Shown piece by piece: positions 1-8,799 of a stretch of 64,000 nt of DNA (positions are counted from its first letter, which is position 1; each line of letters opens with the position of its first letter). The translations under genes and the position numbers were made by a program. Source of the stretch: IOR16 sp963521065 (GTDB taxonomy: Bacteria; Bacillota; Clostridia; Peptostreptococcales; Anaerovoracaceae); NCBI GenBank assembly GCA_963521065.1, contig CAUQTI010000003.1, positions 62,001-126,000 on the forward strand. The letters run 5' to 3'. The notes below the pieces were generated by a model. The model made no database searches. It was not told the origin of the DNA and worked only from the letters and a program-made list of their open reading frames with translations.

Positions 1-2815
1 TCCTGTCAACGGTAAAGGTATCCCCAAGCAGCTCACTATAAATCGCATTTGCCGCATATCTATAATCGTCTTCTTGGTGTGCTTTATTCGTTATACTGTT
101 TGCAAAGATTGTTAAATTTAACCCATCCGCATCGTATGCAAAAGCAATTTCTTTTCCTTGCAACTCTCCCTCTTTTCCGTTCAAATAACCCGAAATGTAA
201 AAGTCATCTGCATTTTCCGCACGCATCAATACGGTTGCACTCTCCGGAAGTTCTGTGAAGTAAGCTATGCCTTTTGTGTAAGCTAAATAATCTCCGTCAC
301 TCTTATAGCTTGCAGTAATTAAATGATCCGTATAATCAACCTTAAACAATGCCTCATAATCCTCATATTTTACAAAGTTCAATTTATCCGGAAAGAGCTC
401 CTTTACAGAATCCAACACATCGTATCCTGCACCAATGTAAGGCTTTCCGCCCTTAATTTTTTTCATCGTTTCGGCAGCCGGACTGCTGCTTCCAAAAATA
501 ACATTTGCATCCGCAAGTTGTGCTGCTGTTTGAAAATTCATCTGTTCCTTCATTGCAAACTCATCAAATTGGTTTCCGTCAACAAAGAGTGCTGGTTTCT
601 TTATGACTTTTGCTGCCGGCACAGAATCTGTAGAGGTTAATGCTAAGCAGTATTCCTTACCGATACGCTCCATGTCTTTATACTCTATCACAAAGTCACC
701 TGCATTGTATAATTCGCCCCCTTTTGTGACAAAGCCAACCTTAATGTCGTCTGCCAAAAGGTCATTTACCGCACGGATTGCGTCTAATCCGTTATTTTCA
801 ATGATTACGGCAATGCTGCCTTTTTTGTTTATAAGCGTTCCTGCCTTTTCAACCTTTGTTACTTTTTCCGTCTTTCCCTCAAATACACCTTCCTTAAGTA
901 TTTCATCACAATCAAAACCTCGCAGATCCGGGAAATTGGTCAGTGTCTCTGAGTAAAGGCTATCCCATCCGGAAACCTTAATTCCAGAATATAAGACAAC
1001 ATTCGCCATGCTTCTTTTTGCCTGATGCAGGCTGACTACATAACTTCCGGATTTATACAGAACATTATCTACGGTTACATCCTCAGTGAGGCGTTCCATC
1101 TGAACATCATTGCGAAGTAAATATTCTCCCATTTCATACGCTGCCGCAGGATTTCTCTGTGCGCTCTGTTCAAGAGGAATGACGTAATATTCCGGATAAA
1201 ATTTTCCATTTATATTTTTAGGGCGAAAATCTGCTGCCGGATTGTTTTGTACATCTACAAAATAGCTTTCCGTTTCTGTTGATTCTTCGTTCTTATTTGC
1301 TCTTTCAAAAAAATCCAGCTGCGTTAAAAATAAAGCCTCTTTATTTTCTGCAACGTATGCAGTGTGCCCAATCAGTCCATATTTCCCCATAACTACAGAA
1401 TCGTCATTGAGTTCTCCGCATTCTACGGTATATCCAACCGTGCCGTGAAAAAGTCCATAAGTTGGTGTATAGTTTGAGGACATGTCATCCGAAGTTTCCC
1501 ATTTTCCATCATTGAAGTAATCTCTAAGTGGAATCTCATAACCAGCAGGCCATTCCGGTGTTCCTTTATAGACACTGTTTGCCACCGCAGCTTCTCCAAA
1601 GGCCTCTGCTCCTGCTAAAGCATGCTTCATGTACAGGTCATATTCCAAATTAGGCTCATGAGGCGGAGTGCATGGCTCAATCATAATCTTCGATCTTGAG
1701 TAATACAGAAATCCATGAAGCTCCATCAATGTGAGAGGATTCCATTTTGCAATATTCTCCGTTGAAATTCTGGATTCAAGCTGAGTTTGATAAGTATTGT
1801 CGCGATTCAAATCAAATCCAAAGCTATTTCCTCTTGCGTAGCTAACATATGCATCGGGGTTTTGTGCCGGGCAAACCAAGAAAAAAATCTCATCCAATAC
1901 ATCGTCGACATTGTATAACTGCTCGTCACCCATGCCATCCACAAAAGAAATTGCTGCTCCGCTTGTAATCTCTTTTGTAAATTCTATAATAGAATCGACA
2001 CCGGGACTTTCGTTTGCGTGGATGTTGTTGATATAGACCGGAACTTGATAATCACTCAATTTTCCGCTTTCAATTTCTGCTTTTACAACTTCCGGCTCCT
2101 TTTCCGCACGCTCTTTCAGCTCCAGATAATTATCCACCACTTCTTTATTCTTTGCGATGATTAAAAATGGAACAGGCCGCCCCTCTTCAGATACTCCAAT
2201 TGGCTCATAAGAAACATATAGGCCATCTCTTTTATTTTTTATGATTTCCTGGATGGTTGCCTCCAGCTCATCATACGCATGAAACGAATCATAGACATCA
2301 AGCCGAAGCGGCGTGGATACCGATTTCTCATTTTCAGCATTGGTAACTGTTAAATCGTAGATCCCTCTATATTCATACCATGGTCTCCAATACGCCGCAT
2401 CATTTCCGTCAAACAGATATTCATTTTTTATGGTTGCCTTTATCTGTCCATCCTGAAAATACGGCTCCTGTGAGAAAGAAAAGAAAGGTTCTTCGCCATA
2501 TTCCGTCATCTCTCCTGAAAACATATCTCGCACGTCTACGCGTTTCCAGCTTAGTAAGTTTTTATCTCCATATTCCCAGACAAGCTTTGATAAATCAGCA
2601 TTTTGCTCCTGTAACGAATAGCCTAATGCTTCCGCATTGATGCAAACCTCAATTTCCTTCTTCTCCGTCATAGAAATTCGATTGTCGCTTACGGTAATGT
2701 TGTTTTCCGTACCCACAGAAGCAAAGGTGGGTGACGTAGAAAACGGAAGAAAAAGCGATATGACTAACATAAAAATTACGAATTTGGCGTGATAATGTGT
2801 TCTTCTTAGATTCAT
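1..2815 (-). CDS. Secreted M14-family zinc carboxypeptidase, 3' end outside window
   Basis: The reading frame is open from an ATG at 2815 to the window edge (938 codons, no stop), so the C-terminus is missing. The N-terminus has a signal peptide: basic MNLRRTHYH, then a hydrophobic stretch, then PTFAS. The M14 zinc site is visible: HANESPG (His266, Glu269), a downstream His367 in MELHGF, and a candidate general-base glutamate Glu465 in TVECGE. DLNRDN matches the usual substrate-binding Asn-Arg motif. M14 enzymes remove C-terminal residues from peptides or cleave peptidoglycan cross-link peptides; the leader implies it acts outside the membrane. The protein is far longer than a minimal M14 domain, with about 250 residues before the zinc motif and over 450 after the general base, so it carries accessory domains I cannot name. 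The SD AGGCAGGT precedes the start. Confidence 0.88.
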   Translation of the reverse strand, partial: MNLRRTHYHAKFVIFMLVISLFLPFSTSPTFASVGTENNITVSDNRISMTEKKEIEVCINAEALGYSLQEQNADLSKLVWEYGDKNLLSWKRVDVRDMFSGEMTEYGEEPFFSFSQEPYFQDGQIKATIKNEYLFDGNDAAYWRPWYEYRGIYDLTVTNAENEKSVSTPLRLDVYDSFHAYDELEATIQEIIKNKRDGLYVSYEPIGVSEEGRPVPFLIIAKNKEVVDNYLELKERAEKEPEVVKAEIESGKLSDYQVPVYINNIHANESPGVDSIIEFTKEITSGAAISFVDGMGDEQLYNVDDVLDEIFFLVCPAQNPDAYVSYARGNSFGFDLNRDNTYQTQLESRISTENIAKWNPLTLMELHGFLYYSRSKIMIEPCTPPHEPNLEYDLYMKHALAGAEAFGEAAVANSVYKGTPEWPAGYEIPLRDYFNDGKWETSDDMSSNYTPTYGLFHGTVGYTVECGELNDDSVVMGKYGLIGHTAYVAENKEALFLTQLDFFERANKNEESTETESYFVDVQNNPAADFRPKNINGKFYPEYYVIPLEQSAQRNPAAAYEMGEYLLRNDVQMERLTEDVTVDNVLYKSGSYVVSLHQAKRSMANVVLYSGIKVSGWDSLYSETLTNFPDLRGFDCDEILKEGVFEGKTEKVTKVEKAGTLINKKGSIAVIIENNGLDAIRAVNDLLADDIKVGFVTKGGELYNAGDFVIEYKDMERIGKEYCLALTSTDSVPAAKVIKKPALFVDGNQFDEFAMKEQMNFQTAAQLADANVIFGSSSPAAETMKKIKGGKPYIGAGYDVLDSVKELFPDKLNFVKYEDYEALFKVDYTDHLITASYKSDGDYLAYTKGIAYFTELPESATVLMRAENADDFYISGYLNGKEGELQGKEIAFAYDADGLNLTIFANSITNKAHQEDDYRYAANAIYSELLGDTFTVDR

Positions 2816-3124
2816 AAATTTACCTGCCTTTCTTAATCAAAAACTGAATTTTCTTTTTTTTGCATTTCATACGGTATAGTTTTCCCTTTTAAAATGTATT
2901 TCTTAAGAAATCTCGTCTCACCTTCCGCTTTTGATGTCTATTTCCCCTCCTTTCTTTTCCTTTATTCACCTTGCATTTTAAGAAAAACTCCCCAAAAAAG
3001 ATATAGCTCTTAAGAGTCATTTTGTATTTTCTCAACAAAAATACCGGATAAAATCCGGTATTTCGTAAAAAATTTCTTTTTCATCCCCGATCATTCCTTT
3101 TTTAAAGAGATAGGCGATTTTATT
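2816..3124. other. Intergenic region upstream of the carboxypeptidase gene
   Basis: About 309 bases without a gene. It holds the terminator of the LuxR-type gene at its right end and, presumably, the promoter of the carboxypeptidase. I see no convincing -35/-10 pair and no structured RNA. The strand read as plus is very pyrimidine-rich. Confidence 0.5.
3038..3064 (-). terminator. Rho-independent terminator of the LuxR-type regulator
   Basis: Perfect 9-bp stem (ATACCGGAT / ATCCGGTAT) with a 3-base loop, extended by A-T pairs and followed by TTTTTG on the minus strand, 60 bases after the regulator's stop codon. Confidence 0.8.
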
Positions 3125-4129
3125 TTAAAAGTAAGCATGATTTATTTGGGCCAACAGCTCAACCCTTCCTTTTATCTCCATTTTTTTATAAATGCTATTT
3201 GCATGGTGCTTTACTGTATGAATAGAAATAAATAAAGTTTGAGAAATTTCCAAATTGCTTTTTCCTGAATAAAGTAATTCCAAAACTTCCTTTTCTCTTT
3301 CAGTCAGGCGATATTTTTCTGCCATTTCATTCAATATGCTGCGCTTATCGGATAACGACAACACCGCCTCGCCTAAAGGCGCAATCTGCATCGTATCGTA
3401 ATGATTCACAATACGATCTATGAAGATTTTTCTATCATAGAACAAGCAGAAAGAAACGCAGTTCACAAAAATATAAAGTAAAAGCATTAAATTGTAAATA
3501 TTCATTGATACAATACTATTATTCTCGCTAAAGAAACAGTAGTAGATATCTCCGTATGTATTAATGAAAACTGCACCTAAAATTCCGCAGACAAACAATA
3601 AAAATAATTCCTTAGGCTTATCCATCGTCTCACATTTTCCCCAACTGCGGAAAAATCGAATATAGTAGAATGCTGCCACACAAAAAAAGAAAAGGCTTGA
3701 CCCAATTAACATTGCGGAAGAAAAAGGGATTTCTCTCTGCTCTTTCATCGCAAAAGAAGCATCACAGGTCAAAATAAAAACGGCAAGATATAACGTACTT
3801 GCAAGAAAAAAAATCTTTCGGTTCAACGATGGCGCTAAACCGCTGAAAGAATATAAAATTTGATAAGAATAATAGATCAGTATCACAAAGATGATAGTAA
3901 TGCTGGATAAGACCATTTGCTTCACTTCCAGTGATAAAGAGAGGTAATCTTTGTAAAAATAGATAAAATTAATTTTAATAAAGAATGCACAGTTAAAATA
4001 CTGAAGTTTTTTATAGGCAGGATCTGAAGTTTTCATTAAATACATCTGGTTGGCAATCAATAAGGCAAGACCTTGGAATGACGCTAAGATATAAATAAAA
4101 ATATAAAAGTGCCTGCTTAATGCCAGCAT
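3125..4129 (-). CDS. Membrane-embedded LuxR-family transcriptional regulator
   Basis: This 334-residue protein has about seven hydrophobic membrane-spanning segments in residues 1-240, and a C-terminal LuxR/GerE helix-turn-helix at about residues 272-330 with the usual LTEREKEVLELL start and a recognition helix near SIHTVKHH. Its architecture is that of clostridial membrane sensor-regulators in which an integral membrane domain replaces a response-regulator receiver. Such proteins sense a membrane or external signal and bind DNA directly; the ligand and target are unknown here. The SD AGGGAGGT lies 7 bases before the ATG. It is a single gene with its own terminator. The neighbouring carboxypeptidase and dioxygenase genes are on the same strand and could be targets, but nothing in the sequence proves it. 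Confidence 0.85.
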   Translation of the reverse strand: MLALSRHFYIFIYILASFQGLALLIANQMYLMKTSDPAYKKLQYFNCAFFIKINFIYFYKDYLSLSLEVKQMVLSSITIIFVILIYYSYQILYSFSGLAPSLNRKIFFLASTLYLAVFILTCDASFAMKEQREIPFSSAMLIGSSLFFFCVAAFYYIRFFRSWGKCETMDKPKELFLLFVCGILGAVFINTYGDIYYCFFSENNSIVSMNIYNLMLLLYIFVNCVSFCLFYDRKIFIDRIVNHYDTMQIAPLGEAVLSLSDKRSILNEMAEKYRLTEREKEVLELLYSGKSNLEISQTLFISIHTVKHHANSIYKKMEIKGRVELLAQINHAYF

Positions 4130-4270
4130 ACGGTATACCTCCCTACAAAAATGTTTCGATGCATTGCATATTTATTGCATGATTCAACGTACGATGCAAT
4201 GGCTATTGCTGAATTTCGTTCAAATGCCATCTGCTATTTAAGGTGTATTTTCTTCTTCATATTTGAATGC

Positions 4271-4301
4271 GTGCACATTGCTTTATTGGAGCAATATGCA
4301 C
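4271..4301. repeat. Imperfect 12-bp inverted repeat between dioxygenase and LuxR genes
   Basis: GTGCACATTGCT and AGCAATATGCAC face each other across a 7-base loop with one mismatch. It sits upstream of the LuxR gene and downstream of the dioxygenase gene (both minus strand). No T-tract follows on either strand, so an operator is as likely as a transcript end. Confidence 0.4.
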
Positions 4302-4398
4302 ACATCTACTTTTATCTTCACACTTTAATCATTTTACTTAATAGGAATAGAGTCACTGTGAAACACAGCGGTATACTATGTGTTTATATTTCAATCGC

Positions 4399-5166
4399 TT
4401 ATTCCAATAAATATCCGGTCATTGAAAGGCCGCCCAACACGCAGGCGTCGTTAAAAACAGTAATTTGATCTGTATCGTTTGCCGCTCCCAAAACATAAAG
4501 TAACGGTGCAAAATGATCCATCATAGGGACCGATAAGGCTGCGGACTCTCCTGCTTTTTCAAAGTGAACTACATTTTCAAAATTTCGTTTCAGGATATTC
4601 TCTTTGATATAATTGTCAAATTTCTCCGCCCAAGGATATCCGCCGTCAAGCTGCCAGTCAACCTTCCGAAGATTATGAACTACGTTGCCGCTTCCGAAAA
4701 TCAGAACGCCTTGCTCCCGCAATGCGCGCAGCTTACGTCCTATTGCAAAGCAATCCTCAGCACTCGCCTTACGATCCACGCTAAGCTGAAACACCGGGAT
4801 TTCTGCATCTGGGAAAATTCGATTTAGGACAGCCCAAGAACCATGATCCAAGCCCCATGAGTTATCTACTTCAGCAAGTCCACTCAGAAGTTCCTTTGTC
4901 ACTGTCGCAAAATGAGGCGAGCCCGGCGGATTGTAAAGGACTCGATACAGCTCATCCGGAAAGCCATACATATCATAAACCATTTTAGGTTCGGGTGCAT
5001 CCGTCACTCTACTTCCTTGTGTGTACCAATGTGCTGATATGGAAAGAATCGCCTTCGGCCTTGCGATCTGCTTTCCAAGTTGTTTCCATTGTTCAGAAAA
5101 TTGATTTTCTTCAATTGCATTCATCGGTGAGCCATGGCCCACAAATAGCATCGGCATGCTTTTCAT
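4399..5166 (-). CDS. LigB/DODA-type extradiol dioxygenase family protein
   Basis: A 255-residue protein of the class III extradiol dioxygenase fold, closest in style to YgiD/4,5-DOPA dioxygenase. GHGSPMNAIE near the N-terminus and ISAHWYT around residue 47 supply the family's metal-ligand histidines; LDHGSW and GSGNVVHN follow in the expected order. These enzymes use non-haem Fe(II) or Zn to open catecholic rings; in an anaerobe the native reaction is uncertain and may not be oxygenolytic. The frame is open 21 codons further upstream, but the ATG at 5166 follows a clear SD (GGGAGGAACG) and directly begins the conserved domain. Single-gene unit. Confidence 0.85.
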   Translation of the reverse strand: MKSMPMLFVGHGSPMNAIEENQFSEQWKQLGKQIARPKAILSISAHWYTQGSRVTDAPEPKMVYDMYGFPDELYRVLYNPPGSPHFATVTKELLSGLAEVDNSWGLDHGSWAVLNRIFPDAEIPVFQLSVDRKASAEDCFAIGRKLRALREQGVLIFGSGNVVHNLRKVDWQLDGGYPWAEKFDNYIKENILKRNFENVVHFEKAGESAALSVPMMDHFAPLLYVLGAANDTDQITVFNDACVLGGLSMTGYLLE

Positions 5167-5302
5167 ATATCGTTCCTCCCAGGATATCTGACCTATTATG
5201 TTATACTGATTATACCAATTTCTACTCAAAAAGTCTACGGACTACAATAGCAATTGCGCACACCTAAGCTTTTGTGATTTATGTTTTTAATACTATCCGT
5301 CT

Positions 5303-6163
5303 TTAGAGTTCCCCTGCTGCAAAGCAAATTCCGTTTTCCTGTGCATACTGTTCTGCAAAGGAACCTTTTTCTCCTTTTATCTGAAAGCCTGGAACAATTT
5401 TTTCTCCCTTGATTTGGTACGCACTCTTATCTGCATTTGTATATTCTCTTATTTCCATAAATCCTACCGCCTTCTCTTCAATTTCCTCTACACTTTTCGG
5501 AATCGTAAGTTCTGTAAGAGACGGGCAATGGTAAAAAGTCCATTTATCAATCCGTTTTACGCCTTCTTCAATTACAACCTCTGCAAGTGCGCTGCAATCA
5601 TAAAAGGCCTCCGTTGTGTTTGATACCATTTTAGGAATGAAAGCTTTTTTTAAAGAGTCTGACCCAGAAAATGCATGTGCGATCGTCTCCGCTTCTGACG
5701 GAAAAATAATAGCCTCAAGCCGAGTCCCTTCAAACGCCCATGAAAAGTTCTTCACATTCAAAGGAATGTCGATGGCACTGAGAGAATAACAGCAGTTCAA
5801 GGCATAAGTCATATCAACAAGAGTTCTTGGGAGAATGACCTTTTCAAGTCCTTCACATCCAAAAAAAGCACCTGTAATCGACTTGACTCCGTCTGGAACA
5901 ACCACGCTTTTCAGTTCATGAAATCCGTCAAAGGTACTGTCAAGGTCAATTACTTTCTTTCCATCTATGCTCTTAGGAACGATAATATCAACAGAACATC
6001 CGTTGTAACGCAACAGCTCAATCCCATCTTCTGCCCCCGTATAGGTCCATAGACCATCCGCACTGGTTGAGATTGTAACCTCCATATCTTCGTATTTATA
6101 AAACCAATCATAACTTTCTCCGGTACCGTATCTTCCTCTTCCATCCCTATAATATGCTTCCAT
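5303..6163 (-). CDS. BspA-type leucine-rich repeat protein
   Basis: A 286-residue protein built of LRR_5 (BspA-like) repeats from about residue 60: repeated units such as LKSVVVPDGVKSI, LEKVILPRTL, LTELTIPKSVEEI at 20-25 residue spacing. The N-terminal 40 residues (GRGRYGTGESYDWFYKYED) are not repeats. I see no signal peptide, so unlike classical BspA adhesins it may be cytoplasmic. BspA-type repeats form a solenoid used for protein binding; no catalytic site is visible. The SD AAAGGG precedes the ATG. Function not assignable beyond a binding scaffold. Confidence 0.8.
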   Translation of the reverse strand: MEAYYRDGRGRYGTGESYDWFYKYEDMEVTISTSADGLWTYTGAEDGIELLRYNGCSVDIIVPKSIDGKKVIDLDSTFDGFHELKSVVVPDGVKSITGAFFGCEGLEKVILPRTLVDMTYALNCCYSLSAIDIPLNVKNFSWAFEGTRLEAIIFPSEAETIAHAFSGSDSLKKAFIPKMVSNTTEAFYDCSALAEVVIEEGVKRIDKWTFYHCPSLTELTIPKSVEEIEEKAVGFMEIREYTNADKSAYQIKGEKIVPGFQIKGEKGSFAEQYAQENGICFAAGEL

Positions 6164-6361
6164 ACAACGCCCTTTCGTTTCTCAATTTCCCTCTCATAAT
6201 TTATAGACTCTCGTTACTATATTAGATTAACTATCATTCTCTATTTTCCATCTACAGATTCCATCAACTTTGAATTTCTAAGCCCTTTGTGATTTTAAGT
6301 ATCATTCTCTCTTCTACTTATATCGTCCAAATCCGTTGATACTGTCAATAAACTTTCTATC

Positions 6362-6994
6362 CTAAAATAGAGACAAGTCAAAGCCTTCTATTTTTTTCAA
6401 GCAAGCTTCCAGAACCTGAGTATCTGGCCTATGATTACTCCAAGTTTGTATCACCTGCTCTGCCTTTTCCTTTTCATTTAAAATCAGATAACAGGCGATT
6501 TGATTCCATTCTCGTTTATTGACTCCTGCGGTGCTCAAAGATATGATATTCTTTCCTTCTTTTAACCCATTGCTAAATTTTTCAATCGTATTATAATTCT
6601 CCCAAAATGCATACCCGTACTTTTGTGTCATCGTATAAACTTCATCTGCTACAAGCTCTGCTTTTGTACCTCTATCAATGGAATGAGAGAATACTTTATT
6701 GTCTTTTATGAGAGAGGATAAATTTACCGCTCCTGTTACCCATTTCTTCTCGTATTGCTCTCCTTTCAAATAAGCGATTATCCGATTCGCTTTCTCAAAA
6801 GAATATTGGATACTATACTGCAAATTCGCTTGCTCGCACCCTCTTATTTTCGTAAATAAAATGGTAATGTATTGATCACAGTCTCCGGATTTTCTGATCC
6901 ATTGATTTAATTTTTTCTTTCGAAACCCATCCTTCTCAAAGGAATTTTGCAGACTGTCTAAAATATGATAGTAAACTTCTTTTACACTGTTCAT
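6362..6994 (-). CDS. Hypothetical protein, DUF4304-like N-terminus
   Basis: A 210-residue cytoplasmic protein with no signal or membrane segment. The N-terminal pattern (SFEKDGFRKKK, a tryptophan, and a run resembling YITILFTK) resembles DUF4304-type proteins, but I am not certain of this. It is the third gene of an operon with a membrane protein and an XRE regulator: the XRE stop codon is separated from this ATG by one base (TAA-A-ATG) and its SD (GGAGTG) lies inside the XRE 3' end, so translation is probably coupled. Function unknown. Confidence 0.7.
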   Translation of the reverse strand: MNSVKEVYYHILDSLQNSFEKDGFRKKKLNQWIRKSGDCDQYITILFTKIRGCEQANLQYSIQYSFEKANRIIAYLKGEQYEKKWVTGAVNLSSLIKDNKVFSHSIDRGTKAELVADEVYTMTQKYGYAFWENYNTIEKFSNGLKEGKNIISLSTAGVNKREWNQIACYLILNEKEKAEQVIQTWSNHRPDTQVLEACLKKIEGFDLSLF

Positions 6995-6995
6995 T

Positions 6996-7196
6996 TTACT
7001 TCACTCCATTTGGTTCAAAGAGCTCATCGACGGTTGTTTCTAATAGGTTTGCCAGCTTAAAGGCCAACAACAGAGTAGGGTCATATTTATCATTTTCAAT
7101 TGCATTGATCGTCTGGCGTGTAACCCCCAGCTCTGTCGCCAAATCCTCCTGCCTGTAGTTTCTTTCCTTACGCAATTCTCGTATCCTGTTTTTCAT
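6996..7196 (-). CDS. Small XRE-family transcriptional regulator
   Basis: A 66-residue protein that is almost only a helix-turn-helix (MKNRIRELRKERNYRQEDLA, then GVTRQTINAIE). Such single-domain Cro/CI-type regulators usually sit beside a small membrane protein, as here. The frame extends further upstream, but the ATG at 7196 begins the conserved domain and lies 5 bases after the stop of the upstream membrane-protein gene, indicating coupled translation. It probably represses its own operon through the direct repeats at 7513-7534 and 7559-7580. Confidence 0.88.
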   Translation of the reverse strand: MKNRIRELRKERNYRQEDLATELGVTRQTINAIENDKYDPTLLLAFKLANLLETTVDELFEPNGVK

Positions 7197-7201
7197 ACGC
7201 T

Positions 7202-7498
7202 TCAACGCCCCATGCTGAGATATAAAACAATTCCAAAAACAACCAGTAATACAAGACATCCCACAAACATTAATATTTGTTTTTTACCACTGCGATCGTC
7301 AAGCTTTGTCTTTTCCATGCTCGTTACAAAAAAATAAACTAAAAACTGCAGAATCAAAAGAATAAAAGGCAGCGATGTTTCCTGACTTCTCGCGTAGTTA
7401 AATCCACCCCATATAATAAGGGAAATTAACAGAAATGCCCAGCTCCATTTTATCCCTTTCTGGTTTATCTTTTGTTCCATCTCATCCATTTTTCTCAT
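7202..7498 (-). CDS. Small membrane protein co-transcribed with XRE regulator
   Basis: A 98-residue protein with three predicted membrane helices (about residues 18-34, 43-60 and 74-94) separated by a charged loop (EKTKLDDRSGKKQ). The SD AGGAGAGG is 5 bases before the ATG. It opens a three-gene operon with the XRE regulator and the DUF4304-like gene. Membrane partners of this regulator type are common in Firmicutes; function unknown. Confidence 0.75.
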   Translation of the reverse strand: MRKMDEMEQKINQKGIKWSWAFLLISLIIWGGFNYARSQETSLPFILLILQFLVYFFVTSMEKTKLDDRSGKKQILMFVGCLVLLVVFGIVLYLSMGR

Positions 7499-7512
7499 AA
7501 TAACCTCTCCTT

Positions 7513-7580
7513 AATGTCAAAAGTATTTTACATTATTAGAATAACGGCTTACTTTCATAATGTCAATAGTTTTTTACATT
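7513..7580 (-). promoter_or_regulatory. Promoter with two 22-bp direct-repeat operators
   Basis: On the minus strand TTGACA (7566-7561) and TATTCT (7543-7538) are 17 bases apart. Two 22-base repeats with only two differences cover 7559-7580 and 7513-7534, starting 46 bases apart; the first includes the -35 box and the second covers the predicted start site and early leader. This is the geometry of autorepression by the downstream XRE protein. Confidence 0.72.
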
Positions 7581-7670
7581 TTAGAGTAAATCCTGTTTCA
7601 AAAAAGCCTTTCTATGCAATCCACGCGATCTCACATCCACTCTTTACCATTTAAAGCAATTTAAATCAAC

Positions 7671-7704
7671 CAAAAAGCGGTTTTGAATTTGTTTCAAAAC
7701 CGCT
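7671..7704 (-). terminator. Terminator of the folT transcript
   Basis: Perfect 12-bp stem (AGCGGTTTTGAA with TTCAAAACCGCT) with a 5-base loop, followed by TTTTTGG on the minus strand, about 80 bases after the folT stop. It isolates folT from the next operon. Confidence 0.85.
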
Positions 7705-7781
7705 GATTGCTTCCACATTCCCCTGAAATTTCATTATTTTATGGAATAAATGACCTTATCGATAGAATAGTCCGACGTTCT

Positions 7782-8654
7782 TTATTCTATTCCTCCACAC
7801 TGCTTTCTGTATACGCCGAGCAGCATCGCAACGAAATAGGCTTTCACGGTATTACCTAAGACCTCCTCAATCACACGAGGAATCCAAACAACAGCAAATG
7901 GGAGGACCTTCCATGCCGTGAAAATCGTTTCACGCAATATGATTGTATTTAGTGTGGTTACAATGAGTCCAGAAAGGATCATCGCAATCAGAAGCTGTGG
8001 AATTTGTCCCCTGCTCGTATCGTAAAGAAATTTTTTTGTCAGGATAAAATCTGCAACCAGCAAAAGAAGTCCCAGCGCTGCGGTGCCAACCAACCCTGCT
8101 GTCACGAAAGAGAGATAGGTCTCCAAGCTTCCCGAAGGATCCTTGGCATCGATTGTTCTTGCGATGAGCAATTTACTGATCTGGTGCATGTAATCGGTAT
8201 TGATGTTCTCTCTGTCTGCCGAATTGTAGAATCCACTGTCTATTCCATCAGACGCTAAAAAAGCAATATTGCAAATGCCCGCCAGCAACAGTAAAACAGA
8301 GAAACCTATAATTAAGATTCTCATTTTTCTGCTGTCTTTATTCGATAAAGCAGACCATAACGCGCCCCGAATAAATCCGCCGGCACTTACCGCCAGCGTC
8401 ATCAGGGGGATGTAGGTTCCCACAGGCTTCAATAAATAGCCTAAAAAATCAGAAAGCCCAGATACAAGGGCTCCATACACCGGGCCGAACAAGATAGATG
8501 GCATAATGGAAAAGACACCGGAAATTCCAATGCTCATACCATTCTGCCCAAACATCGGTATGTAAAAAGAAAATGTTGTTTTCAAAACAAGTGAAATGGT
8601 AAGAAATACCGCAGAAACTGTGATGCGGCGCACATATAAAGATGACTGCCTCAA
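7782..8654 (-). CDS. folT: Folate-type ECF transporter S component (FolT-like)
   Basis: A 290-residue integral membrane protein with the hallmarks of energy-coupling-factor substrate-binding components: an N-terminal hydrophobic helix after RRITVSAVF, GVFSIMPSILFGPVYGALVS, and several further helices. The upstream folate-linked riboswitches identify the likely substrate as folate; the ECF ATPases and T component are not in this window. The chosen start is TTG at 8654 with AAGGGAG just upstream. The same frame stays open back to a TAA at 8714-8712, which ends a 4-codon ORF led by the riboswitch-controlled SD (see findings). The protein is longer than a minimal S component, with a polar insert near residues 140-185. 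Single-gene transcript ending at 7671-7704. Confidence 0.82.
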   Translation of the reverse strand: MRQSSLYVRRITVSAVFLTISLVLKTTFSFYIPMFGQNGMSIGISGVFSIMPSILFGPVYGALVSGLSDFLGYLLKPVGTYIPLMTLAVSAGGFIRGALWSALSNKDSRKMRILIIGFSVLLLLAGICNIAFLASDGIDSGFYNSADRENINTDYMHQISKLLIARTIDAKDPSGSLETYLSFVTAGLVGTAALGLLLLVADFILTKKFLYDTSRGQIPQLLIAMILSGLIVTTLNTIILRETIFTAWKVLPFAVVWIPRVIEEVLGNTVKAYFVAMLLGVYRKQCGGIE

Positions 8655-8711
8655 TTTAACTTCTCCCTTCCTAATAAACGATTGCTGAAAGTTATCTGTT
8701 AAATAAGCCCA

Positions 8712-8726
8712 TTACGTTATAAACAT
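8712..8726 (-). other. Four-codon ORF directly behind the riboswitch-controlled SD
   Basis: AGGAGGTG is followed 7 bases later by ATG TTT ATA ACG TAA (M-F-I-T-stop). It is in the same frame as folT, 24 codons before the folT TTG. It could be a leader peptide feeding re-initiation at folT, or the real start of folT interrupted by a nonsense codon. The sequence alone does not decide. Confidence 0.6.
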
Positions 8727-8733
8727 AAAAACA

Positions 8734-8799
8734 CCTCCTGTTATGCAGTCAGCTACATAACAAGAGGCATGGAATTGCTACCGATTCTCCTTATGTAGC
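8734..8799 (-). promoter_or_regulatory. THF riboswitch expression platform (SD sequestor/anti-sequestor)
   Basis: CCTCTTGTTATG (8767-8756) pairs over 12 positions, one of them G-U, with CATAACAGGAGG (8745-8734), burying the SD. The competing helix GCTACATAA (8799-8791) with TTATGTAGC (8760-8752) is 9 bp and frees the SD. Its 5' arm overlaps the 3' arm of aptamer P1, so a ligand-stabilised P1 would favour the sequestor and turn translation off. Confidence 0.78.
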
